Of a DNA stretch of 64,000 nt, positions 11,620 through 24,075 are shown piece after piece. Location of the stretch: NCBI RefSeq assembly GCF_023898315.1, contig NC_064619.1, positions 504,466,594-504,530,593 of the forward strand, read 5' to 3'. The stretch comes from Schistocerca nitens. Its lineage: Eukaryota; Arthropoda; Insecta; Orthoptera; Acrididae. Numbering within the stretch: position 1 is the first letter of the stretch; each line of letters begins with the position of its first letter. The translations under genes and the position numbers were made by a program. The notes under the pieces are model-generated. The model made no database searches. It was not told the DNA's origin and saw only the letters and a program-made list of their open reading frames with translations.

Positions 11620-12089
11620 TATGTTATGTTAACCGGGGATCTAGAAACGATGGAGAGGCTCCGTCCCCGCCGCAGCCGCAGTGGTCCGCAACCCCACGAC
11701 GACTACCGCTGTCCACTTCACCCCTCCGCCGATCCACACCGAACCCAGGGTTATTGTGCGGTTCGGTCCCCGGTGGACCCCCCCCCCCCCCCCCAGGGAA
11801 CGTCTTACACCAGACGAGTGTAACCTCTATGTTAGCGTGGTAGAGTAATGGTAGTGTACGCGTACGTGGAGAACTTGTTTGCGCAGCAATCGCCGACATA
11901 GTGTAGCTGAGGCGGAATAAGGGGAACCAGCCTGCATTTGCCGAGGCAGATGGAAAAACGCCTAAAAACCATCCACAGATTGGCCGGCTTACCGGACTTC
12001 GACACAAATCCGCCGGGCGGATTTGTACCGGGGACCGGCGCTCCTTCCCTCCCGGAAATTCGCGCGTTAGACTGCACGGCCAACCGCCA
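11620..12089 (-). mobile_element. Long tRNA-like SINE (family 5), antisense
   Basis: On the minus strand the element starts 'ctggcggttggccgtgcagt', resembling a pol III A box, and 'ggtacaaatccgc' resembles a B box. It continues through a G/C-rich body to 'ccccggttaac'. The direct repeat 'gaactgtgt' flanks it at 11611-11619 and 12090-12098. A poly(C) run lies at 11780-11794. Antisense frames of up to 168 codons here are not genes. Confidence 0.7.
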
Positions 12090-12354
12090 GAACTGTGTAA
12101 ACGCGAGATTATTCTAACAATAACATGCATTGATTTCTTGTAAGTTTATATTACCTACCTTTGTTATGGTATTTTCATTGATATTTACCTCTCTGTTGAG
12201 CATTTGTTCAGCAATGGGTATTGCGGAGCGTTTCATCAACGTTCACTGCACAACACGTGCTGTAGTCAAGGATAGATGCAAACTTGTATTGACCACTGTG
12301 CCTAACAGAATGACGAGAGCCATGCGGAGTAGCAGCGTGGACTTAGACGTCTTG

Positions 12355-12714
12355 TCACAGTAGGTTCGAGTCCTCCCTCGGGCATGGGTGTGTGTGTTGG
12401 TTCAAATGGCTCTGAGCACTATGGGACTCAACTGCTGAGGTCATTAGTCCCCTAGAACTTAGAACTAGTTAAACCTAACTAACCTAAGGACATCACAAAT
12501 ATCCATGCCCGAGGCAGGATTCGAACCTGCGACCGTAGCGGTTTTGCGGTTCCAGACTGCAGCGCCTTTAACCGCACGGCCACTTCGGCCGGCTGTGTGT
12601 GTTGTCCTTAGGGTAAGTTAAGTTACATTAATTAGCGTGTAAGCCTAGGGACCGATGACTTAAGCAGTTTGATCCCATAGTCCTTACCACAAATTTCCAA
12701 TTTCCAACGACGAG
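12355..12714 (+). mobile_element. SINE family 2, 5'-truncated, split by another SINE
   Basis: The copy holds the B box 'ggttcgagtcc' (12363-12373) and 'ctcgggcatgggtgtgtgtg'. After the insert at 12400-12593 it resumes with 'ttgtccttagggtaag' and runs to the tail 'ccacaaatttccaatttcc'. The A-box half is missing. Confidence 0.85.
12400..12593 (-). mobile_element. SINE family 1, antisense, nested in SINE family 2
   Basis: This is a full-length antisense copy ending in 'cacttcggccggc'. The repeat 'tgtgtgtgttg' occurs at 12389-12399 and 12594-12604, so the duplicated target is the (TG) stretch of the host SINE. The nesting shows that family 1 was active after this family 2 copy had landed. Confidence 0.93.
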
Positions 12715-12715
12715 A

Positions 12716-13411
12716 TTACCAAAGGAATGTCACGAAAACATTCCCCAGGTCACAACACATGCGGGGTGTTTGATTTCAGATGTTTCATGCCGTACACGTC
12801 AAGAGCCAACTGTCGGATGGAGTATAAAACGTTAGTCATATGAAAAGGTGTATGTCACCATTCAATGGACGTTCCGTTGCGATACTGGTGTCCAAATTAC
12901 AGCCCTAGTCGCCGATGAACAACAGTCAGAATGGGTGCATAAGCCAAGCGTTCGCTGCGGGGCCCCTTATGTAGTAATGTTCGCGAACGGTCGTTGAGGA
13001 GACTATTAGTTGACCCTTGGTTCATCTGGGCGGTCACTTGCTCAACGCTTGCACGTCTGTTCGCACGTACAGATCCCTGCAGCCGTCGTCCACACCTCTC
13101 ATGCATTCACCGTGGTGCATGACACTTGCCTCGGCGTCGCTTTTGGACAGAGCTACTGCGGCGCGGTTTATAAACTTACCCGTTTCTGAAACACTTACAC
13201 GTATGGCCCGAACGCCAATTGTAATGACCTTCTGGATGACAGATACATCGCCCTTTTACTGCGATACGATAACGAGCGCACTACTTGCGCGTCCCCTACG
13301 TACACTTTAGATAACCTCATTGATAGTGCTGCCATCTACTATCTGTAAGTGGTTACTGCACGTTGATGTCGAACATAGGCGGTGATCACATTAATGTGAG
13401 TAGACGGTCGA
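12716..13411 (-). pseudogene. Tc1-like transposase relic, N-terminal part, antisense
   Basis: A minus-strand frame at 12897-13106 has the segment 'RANRRASVEQVTAQMNQG', the second helix-turn-helix of Tc1-type DNA-binding domains. The following part up to about 12716 matches the start of the catalytic region only weakly and carries stops. The outer end at 13389-13404 holds the palindrome 'tcacattaatgtga', probably the terminal repeat. The C-terminal half is missing; the element stops at the SINE family 2 tail. I recall this as a very common orthopteran repeat. Confidence 0.65.
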
Positions 13412-13556
13412 TATTACTAAAAAAATTTCCTGGTTTTTGGTACATTTGCAGCAGTGTCTGCGTGCAGTTCGTATATTACTACTATCTTTGATCAGTTAGT
13501 ACCAGTGCTCAACATCGTAAATACCCTAATGACAAAATGACTTGTGTTACACAAAT

Positions 13557-16500
13557 CCAGTATGCCATCCACCACCAACTTCTCTGCTGTGCCTACCCCT
13601 GCATCTCAGAGTAGCACTTGCAACGTATCTCCTCAGTTATTTGCTGTATATATTCTAATCTCTACTTTCCTCTACGGTTACCCTCTAGAGCTCTTAACAG
13701 ATGTCCTATCACCCTGTCCCTTCTCGTCAGTGTTTTCCGTATATTCCTTGACCAGACTTATCAGTCCACCTAATTTTAAGCATTGTTCTGTAGCACCACA
13801 TCTCAAATTTTTCGATTCTTTTCTGTTTTCCCACAGTCCATGTTTCACTTCATTACAACTCTGTGCTCCAAACTTAAGATTCTAGTAGACTTCTCTTGGC
13901 CAGGAATGCAATTATTGCTAGTGACAGTCTGCTTTCTATGTCCTGCTTGCTCCGTCCGTCGTGGATTATTTTGCTGCCTAAGTAATAAAATTTCTTAACT
14001 TTACCTATTTTGTGACCATCAAAAGTGAAGTTTCTCGTTGTTCATATTTTTGCTACTTCTCATCGCCGTCTTGCTTCGATTTACTCTTAGTCTATATTTT
14101 GTACTCATTCGAGTGTTCATTCCATTCATCAGATCCTGTAATTCTTTTCAACTTTCACTGAGGATAGCAATGTCATAAAAAATCTTATCATTGATATCTT
14201 GTTCCTTCAATTGTAATTCCACTCTTGAACCTTTCTTTATTTCCTTTATTGCTTCTCCGATCCGATTTTTAGACTCAGCAATAAGGGTGAAAAACTTCAA
14301 TCCTGTGCACTTTGTTGTTGGCCACCCACTCTTATTTTATTGTATAACACACGTCATTCCCTATTGCTTAAACATGTTTTTCCCAGAATTTCGAACATCT
14401 TGCTCCATGTTACATTGTCGAAGGTTTTTTTCAGGTGGACAAATTCAATGAACGTGTCTCAATCTTTCTTCAATCTTATTGCCGTTATCGACGTCGGAGC
14501 TGCCTCTCCTAAGGCCCAACCGATCGTCATCTAAATGCTCCTCAATTTTCTTTTCCATTCTTCTGTATATTATTCTTCTCTGCAACTATGTTGCATTAGC
14601 TGTCAAGCTGATTGCGTGATTTCTCGCACTTGCCGGCTATTCTTTGTTCGGAATTGTGAGGATGAAGTGTTTTCGAAAGTCTGTTAGTATATCGCCACTC
14701 TCGTACATACTGCACACAATGTGAATAGTCATTTTCTTGCCACTTCCTCCAGTGATTTTGTAAATTTTTATGACATGCTACCTAAGCCTTCCGCCTTATT
14801 CGATCTTCACCCAAAATTCATATTCCATCCTGATTTTAATATTCTGATTTTGTTATTAGATCCCATATCTCTTCTACATCGATAACTGTTTCTTTTAGTA
14901 TCACGTCGTCAGACAAGTCCTCCTCATCATAAAAGCCTCTATCCGCTCTTTACACTGCATTTAACAGTGGAATTCACATTGCATTTTCCAAGTTACCAAC
15001 CTTGCTTTTAATTTCACCGAAGGTTGTTTGGACTTTTCTTTATGCTGATTCAGAGCTTCCGACAATCACTACTTTTTTTTATTTCTTCACATTTTTCATG
15101 CAGCTATTTCGTATTAGCTTCCCTACACTTCGTATTTATTTCATTTCTAAGTACTTGTATTTCTGTATTCCTGAATTATCCGGAACATTTTTGTATGTCC
15201 TATCATCGATCAACTGAAGTATTTTATGGGCTACCTACGGTTTGAAACTTCCTGGCAGATTAAAACTGTGTGCCCGACCGAGACTCGAACTCGGGACCTT
15301 TGCCTTTCGCGGGCAAGTGCTCTACCAACTGAGCTACCGAAGCACGACTCACTGCCGGTACTCACAGCTTTACTTCTGCCAGTATCTCGTCTCCTACCTT
15401 CCAAACTTTACAGAAGCTCTCCTGCGAACCTTGCAGAACTAGCACTCCTGAAAGAAAGGATACAGCGGAAACCCACGGTTTCTTCACAGCTAACTTCTTT
15501 TTATCGATGTTTTCTTTCCCACGTCCTATTTTAGAGATGCCCATTCTTCTTGAACTGCACAGTTTATTGAGCTATTCATCATCGGAGTATCTAAAGCCTC
15601 AATGAACTTCAAAAGCACCTCGTATTTTATTATTACTGTCAATCGCACTTCTTTGAGCAATAATTCTTCCTGACTAGTCTCTTAAGCTTCAGCCTAATCT
15701 TTATTACTACTAAATTGTGATATGAGTCTATATCTGTTCCTAGAAGGCCTTAGGATACTGTATTTGATTCCCAAATCTCTGCCTCGCCGTGATGTAATCT
15801 AACTAAAATCTTCCCGTATCTCAAAGCCATTTCCAAGTTACCTCTTTCTCTTGTGGATTTTAAACAGTGTATTCGCTATTACTGACTGAAATTAACTACA
15901 GAACTCAGTATTACTCTTCTCTCGTACCTACTACGAAGGCCATATTCTCCCCTAATCCTGTCTTCTTCCAACAAAGCTGCAATACAGTCCTCCACGACTA
16001 TCAGATTTTCTTGTTAATTTACATACTGAATTACTTGGTCAATATCCTCATATACTTTCTCTGTCTCTTCATCTTCGGCAAACAGCGACGTCGGCATGTA
16101 TACCTGAACTATCGTTGTCGGTGTTGGTTTGCTGTCGATTCTGATGAGAGCAATCCTATCACTGAATTGTTCACAATGATATTTTCTCTGCCCTCCGTTC
16201 CTATTTATAACGAAACCTACACCTATTGTACCATTTTTTGTTTCTCTTGATATTACCCGATACTAATCTAACCAGAACTCGTTATTTTCTTTCCATTTCA
16301 AACCAATGACCCCAACTATTCTTAGACTGAGTATTAATACTTCCCTTCTAAGATATTCCATCTTCCCTAACTCGTTCAAACTTCCACGACCAGACTAGTA
16401 GAACCATTCGATATTTTTCTGATGATCGCCCCTCGCCCCATGGCAAACCCCTCCCGGAGACCAAAACGGTGTTTCTACCGGAATATTTTGCCACTGGGAG

Positions 16501-16795
16501 ATCATTATGGCACTTTTCCAATAACAGGCCGCATGTTTTGTTGATACATAATACGTGTCTTTATTTGCAGTGACTTACATTGCCTTCTGCATCTTCGGTC
16601 CGTCGAAAATGGTTGATTCTTCCGCCTTGAAGCCTTGTTGGTGAACAAGGCCGTTGGGTGAATGACGACTTCTTACGCCGGAAGTTCAGCGTCCACTGCT
16701 GATGAATTTTGTTGTGAATTTTTGCTGTGGCTGGGTTCGAACACGAGACTGAGGACGTTTTGATTACTTATCAAAGACGCTACCACTTGTTTTAA
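13557..16795 (-). mobile_element. RTE-like LINE, copy A, antisense, decayed
   Basis: It aligns by eye over its length with copy B (28350-31820), for example the blocks around 13800, 14560 and 16100. Its minus strand would encode an apurinic-type endonuclease followed by RT, but the frame is destroyed by stops and indels and no long ORF survives. A SINE sits at 15244-15470. The 5' part (16430-16795) matches copy B at 31400-31820, so both copies share nearly the same 5' limit. The RTE assignment rests on the domain order and the (CAA)n tail of copy C. Confidence 0.75.
15244..15470 (-). mobile_element. tRNA-derived SINE (family 4) inserted in LINE copy A
   Basis: On the minus strand it has 'ggtagctcagttggtagagc' (A box) and 'gagttcgagtctcgg' (B box), then 'cacacagttttaatctgcc' and ends 'aggaagtttc'. 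The repeat acctacggttt/acccacggttt flanks it at 15233-15243 and 15471-15481, with one mismatch. The tRNA-like part (about 15275-15345) has anticodon loop 'cgcgaaa' with G where U33 should be, so it is a SINE head and not a working tRNA gene. Confidence 0.88.
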
Positions 16796-19424
16796 CTTCA
16801 TTTTCGTCATTATTGTTCATCGTCAATCCATTCATTCAGTTTTTGCTGTACAGGGAGCCGACAGCGGGAGCCGACAGCCCTCTGATTGAATACGATGAAC
16901 TACCGTGCAGGTAAGACCACGCGTGCGACTCATTCTATGCTGAGTGTGCCACGTTGAACCCGTGTATCTTACCAGTAATCGAACCTCTTTCGCTAGATTA
17001 GGAGAGCAGCGAATTACCAAATATGCATTCACATCGCGGTTCGCATTCTACAGATTCAAGCTTCAATGTGTCATGTGATTTTCCCCATTGCTGAGAGACT
17101 ATGCAGAGGCTCTCCGTCGCTGCCGTCGGACCTCCAAGAGAATGTCCGTACCGCATTCTCAGTAACTACCACAACGACGCGGGTAAGCGAAATTTCCCGT
17201 CATAGTTATTATTGGACACTAGTCCCACCGTAATGATGGTAAGCGTCCGCAGAGTTTCAGAAGGAATAAAGTGGAGGTCCGGTGACAGACTGAATTCTCG
17301 AACACACGCGGGAGGCATGGTACGCTGGCCCTATTGGTGGCGTACTTTTTAGGGGTGGTTGGAGTTGGGATACGAATCCTAGTCCAGATGGCCGTTTCAG
17401 CTTCTTTCATCCCACGATAACTGCTTATTTGTAACATAAGGTCAGACAATGTCATAAAATTATGGAACGGAGTATCTAATCTCTTGTGGCAGGTACACTA
17501 CACGTCTCTTAGAAATAAGCTACTAAAGAAAAAAGGTCCTTTTATTACTGCTTTGACAATTGTTATACCCTAGGTTTCTTTATTTTTACATTGAAGGGCT
17601 CAATTAACTACAGAACTTAAGTTTATCTTACTGAATGAGTGATGTGATAAGCGAATTTTCCTTCCTTAAATGCGTGTTCGCCTAGCTTCGGATGAGCGGT
17701 AAACAAAATAAAATACATTTTAAGAATTCGCAATACCCTGTTATTTCGTTTTTATTCTGGCACATAAAGTCAAAATGCATCAAAATTATACAACAGAACA
17801 TACTATATGATTAGAAAAAGTGAATTTGTACTCTTCTGATCCGTTAATAGAAATTAACGAAATAATTGTCTCATTATTACTGTTATTAGTAGCGGTATAC
17901 TCGTATAATCTAGGTGTATGCAACTAATAAATAAGTGGTGTAATCTGAAAGGGATACGTCTTGAAGTCGAAAGGTGCTTAGCAAAAATACTGTATTTATG
18001 TAACGCACATTAATTTAAGGGAAAAGTCACACTTTGCCATAGAAAAAGACATAGAATTCAAAAGCTGCAAGGACTTCAAATGCCGACGAGCAACCCAGAA
18101 ACTATAGTTTTACTTAATATGAGGAAACTACAATTGAGATATATGATGTGAGTCGCTAGCTAGAGGTCTAAGCTCCTATTTTGTCCTTTTTCTTACGCCA
18201 AGCGTATTGATAAAGTTGTTCACCCTTTTTGTTGTCAAATTAAACTATGCTTGTATCTTTTGTTAGCAAGCAGTTAATAGAAATTCTGTACTATTATAAA
18301 GTTTAAACTCAAACAGTAGATAGATAACATTTAAGATTTGCTTAGTTATAAAACTCTGATAATTTAAACAGCCCTCAGATTGCCTGATTTTCACACTGAC
18401 AGTACCCTTCTACGTTGTTTGCCTCGTAGCGTGTCAAAGCGTCAAACCTAAATAAACTTTTGCATCTACATGTACACTCAAAAGCCAGTGTACAGTGCAG
18501 ACTTCCAATGAGTACTTCAATTAAGATAATGGATTCCGTCTCTCAGGAAATATGTAAAAACCTAATTGCTCGTTTTGCTTAGCTGCAGATTTTTCTTCAT
18601 AAAAGATATCTGACAGGCGGTCGACAGCACCTGTAACAACAAATTTTCGAGAATACCTCCACTAGGCTACGTCACAAAAATATTTATTCGATGCCGTCTC
18701 GTGCCAGTGAACATCAATCATTCTAATAGCTACAGAATTTTGCAGTTGTCAGTGTGATTAATTTTTTTACTCTTGTTTTGCAGTCCTCATGAACGAATCC
18801 AGTTCCAGTTGCGTCTAGAATTTCTCGTGATTAATGTGGCTCTCGCTGCAGTTGTGTATTGGACAGTCCGACTGCGGATTCATGGAACTCCGCAATGCTG
18901 ACATCGTATGGAATAATGTTATTTCAACAATGAAAAGTTCGCCGTTTATGTGAGTATCCGTCAGTGTCAGTCGAATTTATTGTTCCCTTACGAACAAATG
19001 AGGTAATATGTGAAATATTAAGTCCATTGAATAGAAAAAAATCGCACTGCAGTTAGGATTTAAACGCGTATTTGACTGTGTTAACGAAAGGGTATAGGCT
19101 ATCTACAGAAGACAAGTAATCACGCGGGAAATTAGTAACGATCAGACAGCACAAGCGTCTGAAACACTGAATAAACACATTATTAGCTGATCAGAAATGA
19201 GGTGTTATTGCCCTAGATTTGCAGCTACCCTGGTCGCATCTAGGCGACGGAAAAAATATAATCAGCATCGTTTGGCCGATTATGGAACAATAGTGTCCTG
19301 CGTTGCATCCCAAATATCTTCGCAGTCGGTAGTCAAGAGCAGGCAGGTGGAATCCTCGATGCTGATTCCTACGTGTGTGGAGAAATTAAGTCCCACTACT
19401 GCTATTCCAAAAAGGAGTTCAACA
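16796..19424. other. Unassigned stretch
   Basis: Frames are 107 codons or shorter and show no domain. A short direct repeat of 'gggagccgacagc' lies at 16855-16880. The remainder is A+T-rich and unremarkable. Confidence 0.4.
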
Positions 19425-19481
19425 CTGTGTAATTATGCTGTTTATAATACGCTCAATATTATAAACAGCATAATTACACAG
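19425..19481. repeat. Perfect 24-bp inverted repeat with 9-nt loop
   Basis: Arms 19425-19448 and 19458-19481 are exact reverse complements ('ctgtgtaattatgctgttta...'). The loop 'acgctcaat' contains part of the target duplication of the LINE that follows. The right arm sits exactly at the 5' edge of LINE copy C. Confidence 0.95.
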
Positions 19482-19762
19482 AACTGTGGAGAAGAGGAGC
19501 TTGTGGCACAACTTGACTAGAAGAAGGGATCGGTTGGTAGGACATGTTCTGAGATATCGAGGGATCACCAATTTAGTATTGGAGGGCAGCGTGGAGGGTA
19601 AAAATCGTAGAGGGAAACCAAGAGATGAATACACTAAGTATATTCAGAAGGATGTAGGTTGCAGTAGTTACTGGGAGATGAAGAAGCTTGCACAGGATAG
19701 AGTAGCATGGAGAGCTGCATCAAACCAGTCTCAGGACTGAAGACCACAACAACAACAACAAC
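19482..19762 (+). mobile_element. RTE-like LINE 3' end, copy C, 5'-truncated, (CAA)n tail
   Basis: An open frame (19486-19740) encodes the C-terminal end of the LINE protein, including 'RRDRLVGHVLRYRGITNLVL' and 'RRGKPRDEY', then stops. It is followed by 'agacca' and (CAA)n at 19746-19763. The target duplication 'aatacgctcaa' lies at 19446-19456 and 19763-19773. Only about 280 bp of the element remains, as is usual for a truncated LINE insertion. Confidence 0.88.
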
Positions 19763-19773
19763 AATACGCTCAA

Positions 19774-20316
19774 CAGTTCTTGAGTGAAAGATGAAGTAAG
19801 ATAAGAGAGAAAACTTCTGCCATACGGTGACTGAAAATACCATTAACTTTCTTTTCCCCGCAAAGCCACGTGTTTTACCCCATTTTTCATGCATTGTCTG
19901 AGCTGCTAAGCTGATAAAATCTGTGAAATTATGATGGACAATACGTTTAGTGGGTCCCTACTGAAAATACAATCCATATGTCTTGGTGAGCCGTCTCCCA
20001 AAAATTCACGTCTTATGGTATTCAAACTTTTGCACACAACAGGTTTTAGATTCTCTCTGGCTAAACCAACTTTGCGCTTACGACAGCGGATTTTAGGAAT
20101 TTTCTTTCTCTCAATGTTATTTAACGAACAGTAACATACTAGTAATTTAAATGAATGAACGCTTGGAAAAGAGTGCAAAATGAGAACTGCAAAATAACAA
20201 TAAATGTAGTACCAACCAGAAAGAAGTCGGTATGTATCTGGTTTGTTCGATGCAATTCTGTGACAGTCCGTTGTTTTAAGGTGTTTGAATCACTGGTAAC
20301 ATAGGAGGAAATGCTG
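19774..20316. other. Unassigned stretch
   Basis: Short frames occur on both strands (up to 90 codons) without recognisable domains. The sequence before the LINE target site and after it forms one continuous locus when the insertion is removed. Confidence 0.4.
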
Positions 20317-20326
20317 AGCTGGGAAT

Positions 20327-20526
20327 GGCTGGCCCAAATTGCTCTGAGCACTATTCGACTTAACTTCTGAGGTCATCAATCGCCTAGAAGTTAGAACTAA
20401 TTAAGCCTAACTTACCTAAGGACATCATACAACATCCATGCCCGAAGCAGGATTCGAACCTGCGACCGTACCGGTCGCTTGGCTCCAGACTGTAGCGCCT
20501 AGAACCGCACGGCCACTCCGGCCGGC
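20327..20526 (-). mobile_element. SINE family 1, antisense, full length
   Basis: It runs from the tail side 'ggcccaaattgctctgagca' to the head 'ccactccggccggc', with 'ggattcgaacctgcgaccg' marking the B box. The near-repeat agctgggaat/agttgggaat flanks it at 20317-20326 and 20527-20536. It is more diverged than the copy at 9523-9726. Confidence 0.9.
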
Positions 20527-20536
20527 AGTTGGGAAT

Positions 20537-23500
20537 TTGCGTGGTCCAAATGACGTACCTGCAAAAATATGCTACAAAATAAACGAGTTACATTTCTATG
20601 CTAAAGGAAATTCATTTGGAGAGAGCTGGAACATATACTCGTCAGTCACCTACAGTGACACTACCCTCAATGATACACATCACAAATATCATCATCGGAA
20701 GTTATTAAAGACCAAGATCTGCTGATACCGAACTACATACTACCACGCACATCTCACATGATACTATAATGTGCTGGAACCCCAAAATTTATCTATCGCA
20801 GCATGTTAGCACACGCAGCAGTACAGTAACAAAAACGTTGGGAGACGGTTGTGAATCAAGTCCTCGCAGACATTATCATGAAGACATGCCGTGGACTCAC
20901 ATGAACTTGTCAGAAAGTTACTTTCAAAGCCAAGTTATTAATGAGGTGTGACGGATTTCTGATCACCCCCTTCACGTCACTTTAGGTCACTAATAACAAG
21001 GGCCTAATTATTGATGAGCTTCGGGCATGCCTCAGCACCATGCCAGAATATTAGAGATGAACTAAATATAGAGTATTGTGCCACGTGGTATCCATCGTAA
21101 AATTCATGTTCAAGGATCATACGACTTGGTTCCATACTCCGATACTATGTTTAAAAATTTTCTCTGATAATGATTTAAGTGGATAAACATCCAGTAAACT
21201 CTTGTTATTAGAGAACTAAAGCAGTGATAAGGACGTACTCTGTTATCAATATAATAGTCGCTGGTTTAATGGCGACCGCATGTCGCAACTGATGTATTTC
21301 GATTCGCCCCTTGGTGAGCGAAGTTGTAGATGGTTTTTAGTTAGGCCTGTCATTGGACACCACTGTAATGCCATGGTTTTTAGTTAATTTTTGGTTTCGA
21401 CGCTAATGAAATGTTGATAATGTGTGATGTGTTTCGTTAGAACCCATATTGAAAGAGTTACGAATATGTTTCCTGTTAATTGATCTATGTGCTTTTAAGC
21501 AGTTGCCAAATAGATACTGATTAAGTGCTTAGCGCTAGTTGTCTTATAATGGCATCAGGAAGTAGATCCCCGCAAAACGAACATATATGCATTCAAAGAA
21601 TAATACAAGACGCAATCCGCTGACGGAAGCGAGGTGCTTAGACTGAATGGAAAGAAAGAATGGTGGTTTAGGTTTCTGCGTTTTCCCTAACTAACTGAAA
21701 AACTATCTACGCTGAAGAGTATATCTACACAGATCACAAACATTATCCAGTATTAACTACAAAGTTGAAATGCTCGTAAAATTAAATTACTAATTACTGA
21801 ATGATTGGCGTAAATTTTCTTTTCAGGGGGCCTCCCATACTGATGATTCAGGCGAAGTGAAAGAATGCCGTTTCCTCAACAGATGGTGTGTATGCGTGTT
21901 ATCGGTTTTGGGTTGTTAGGGTCCATCATTTGTGGAGGTACGGTAATGCCTTAGAAACTAAAGCATAAGCAACAGCAAAGGTTAAAGCCTGGAAGCCTGT
22001 TTTGATACAGTAATGAAAACACCTCCTCCCTATGTTTTGTGTGATTATGCGTAAAACCGAATGTGCCGACTAATGAAATGAATTCATGGTTAAATTAAAT
22101 GCTTATCAGGTAGGTCTCAGCCACTACTAAAATATACACGTCAGAAGTTCGGGACAGATTAACTTCAAATGCACACAACTTTCAAATCCAATGTAAATAT
22201 GCCCCCATACCTGTATCAGCTATACTAATATGAAACGATAAAACGACTCTATTATCTAACTAAATGAATTTAAATTATTGGTTGGACTTTCAGTTAGTCT
22301 GCCAAGAAATTTGTTGGAGGTAAATTCTCATGAATAATTGAGAAAAGACGTGTGTTTCTGTGGATGTTTCTCTTGTTTTAATAACTCAGATACCAAAGCC
22401 TGTAAAAGCATTTATGATATACCGCGTGGAACAGTAATTAGGATGTTCTTGGCCCGACGTTGCTTTTGCATTACTCATGTAATTTGCTTTAATTATCTCT
22501 TGCTGCCCATGGCGCTACTGTTGTCGAGTCATAATGAATAGTCCATAGATTTATTCTCAACATCTAAATTCTCAGGCACTCTCGTTGTTGCAGTAAATGT
22601 GCGCATACTAACATCACAATACACTGTAATGAGACATGGGAGTACTTACGTGAAACCGCTTAGATTTATGTCCGTGAATGATGGAGTGTTTGTCGACAAA
22701 ATTCACACACACCACATATGTGAAACGACAGGTAGTAATTTTACGAAATTCAACATCCAGCAAGTGATAAGGAAAATAATTTCACTCAATAACGCTGTCC
22801 TCTGCAAAACTTCCAATTCGTTAGGAATATGCTTCAGTTTTATTAAACCACAGCTCCCCTTGTATGAAACCATACTTACGCTTTATGTTTTGGCATAATT
22901 TTGAAACATTAAAACACAATAATTTTGTATCAGAGTCATACGACGGGTAGAAATTTAAACGTGAAATATATTGCAGCCTACCGTCAACAACACTGTACCT
23001 TATACTATCTAGGATTTCGACGGTTTTTCTAACTATCTGTGGTTCAGTACTAGTATGTTGATACAAGAGTGCTGGACTAATTGAAGGAATTCTATCTCGG
23101 GCGAAAATAACATTTTATGGAATATATTCTTTTACAAGTACAAATATGTACCGTATGATGGCGGCGTATACGGAATTACTTTTCTTAAACGCAATGATCG
23201 CAAAAGTTAATAGAGTGAACTCTGAGAGAGCCACAGCATTAAAATTCTAATTTTAACATCAGCCAATACCTGTTTACATCGAGGGCAGCTTACAGATTAA
23301 AATCTTAAAGTACCATGAAAGACTTCAAAATAGACTACGGATTATCAATGAAGAAGGAAAATAAATGGTAAGATAATAGTAGAGACATACGCAAAAATTC
23401 TTATATTCCCCTACCTAAAATGCCTCTTTGGAATGACTTAGGAGTGAGCGTCCAGCCTTGTGCTGATATTTAGGTTTCTTTAACTGTTTCACGTGATTAC

Positions 23501-23600
23501 CGAAGTTCTGAAAGTTAATAGAGACCTGGTTATCTATCTCATCGCTGCACCCGGTCTAGGAAAGCTGGACGGACTTACACTTCTAAGCAACCGTATATTA
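20537..23600. other. Unassigned stretch
   Basis: About 3 kb of A+T-rich DNA whose longest frame has 99 codons (22599-22898, plus). I see no domain, repeat family or terminal repeat that I can name. Intronic or intergenic DNA is likely. Confidence 0.4.
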
Positions 23601-23609
23601 GTTTCAACA

Positions 23610-24075
23610 TAAGATTATACAGCCAACCTGGTGCAAATAACTGTTTGGTACACTGAGCTAGGTTTCGACACCACTAACAATAAGTTGCGAAAAAATCTCA
23701 GTTACAATCTCAATTCCACGGTTACTCTTATGCACAATTTAAGAGCGTATAAAACCACTTGCGATACGTATCCAGTTTATTATATCAGACGAACTGGAAG
23801 ATCTTTTAGTGTCAGGGACAAAGAATATTTACTGGGAGAAAGAGGCACTAACTTACACAATTCCACTTTTTCTGATCATCTGCTAATATCTGGACACAGA
23901 CTGAAAGGCGTTGAAACTTCCGTTTCAACAGAGAGAAGGAAAGTCATAGTCCCGACGTACTCGAGGAGCTGGAGATATTCACGCATATTTCTAAAAACGA
24001 TGACGTTATCCTCAGTGAACAATTACAACTACCTAACAAAAATTTTTCAGTGGTTTTAATTCAGTGCTCGCGAAA
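23610..24075 (+). pseudogene. PLE relic 3: GIY-YIG endonuclease region
   Basis: The frame at 23631-24059 contains 'CDTYPVYYIRRTGRSFSVRD' followed by 'LISGHRLKGVE'. This is the layout of the PLE GIY-YIG domain: a Cys-flanked strand, the YIG strand (here YIR), a helix with Arg, then a GH block. The usual Gly of YIG is replaced by Arg, and the downstream part continues only in another frame (about 23940-24060). The RT part is absent. It belongs to a different PLE lineage from the copy at 59700-61185. Confidence 0.65.

Noticed and set aside
11624..12130. 168-codon minus-strand frame
   Set aside because: It runs across a tRNA-like SINE and a poly(C) tract and has no domain.
15270..15350. A tRNA gene on the minus strand
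   Set aside because: The cloverleaf is the head of a SINE with a target duplication and a faulty anticodon loop.
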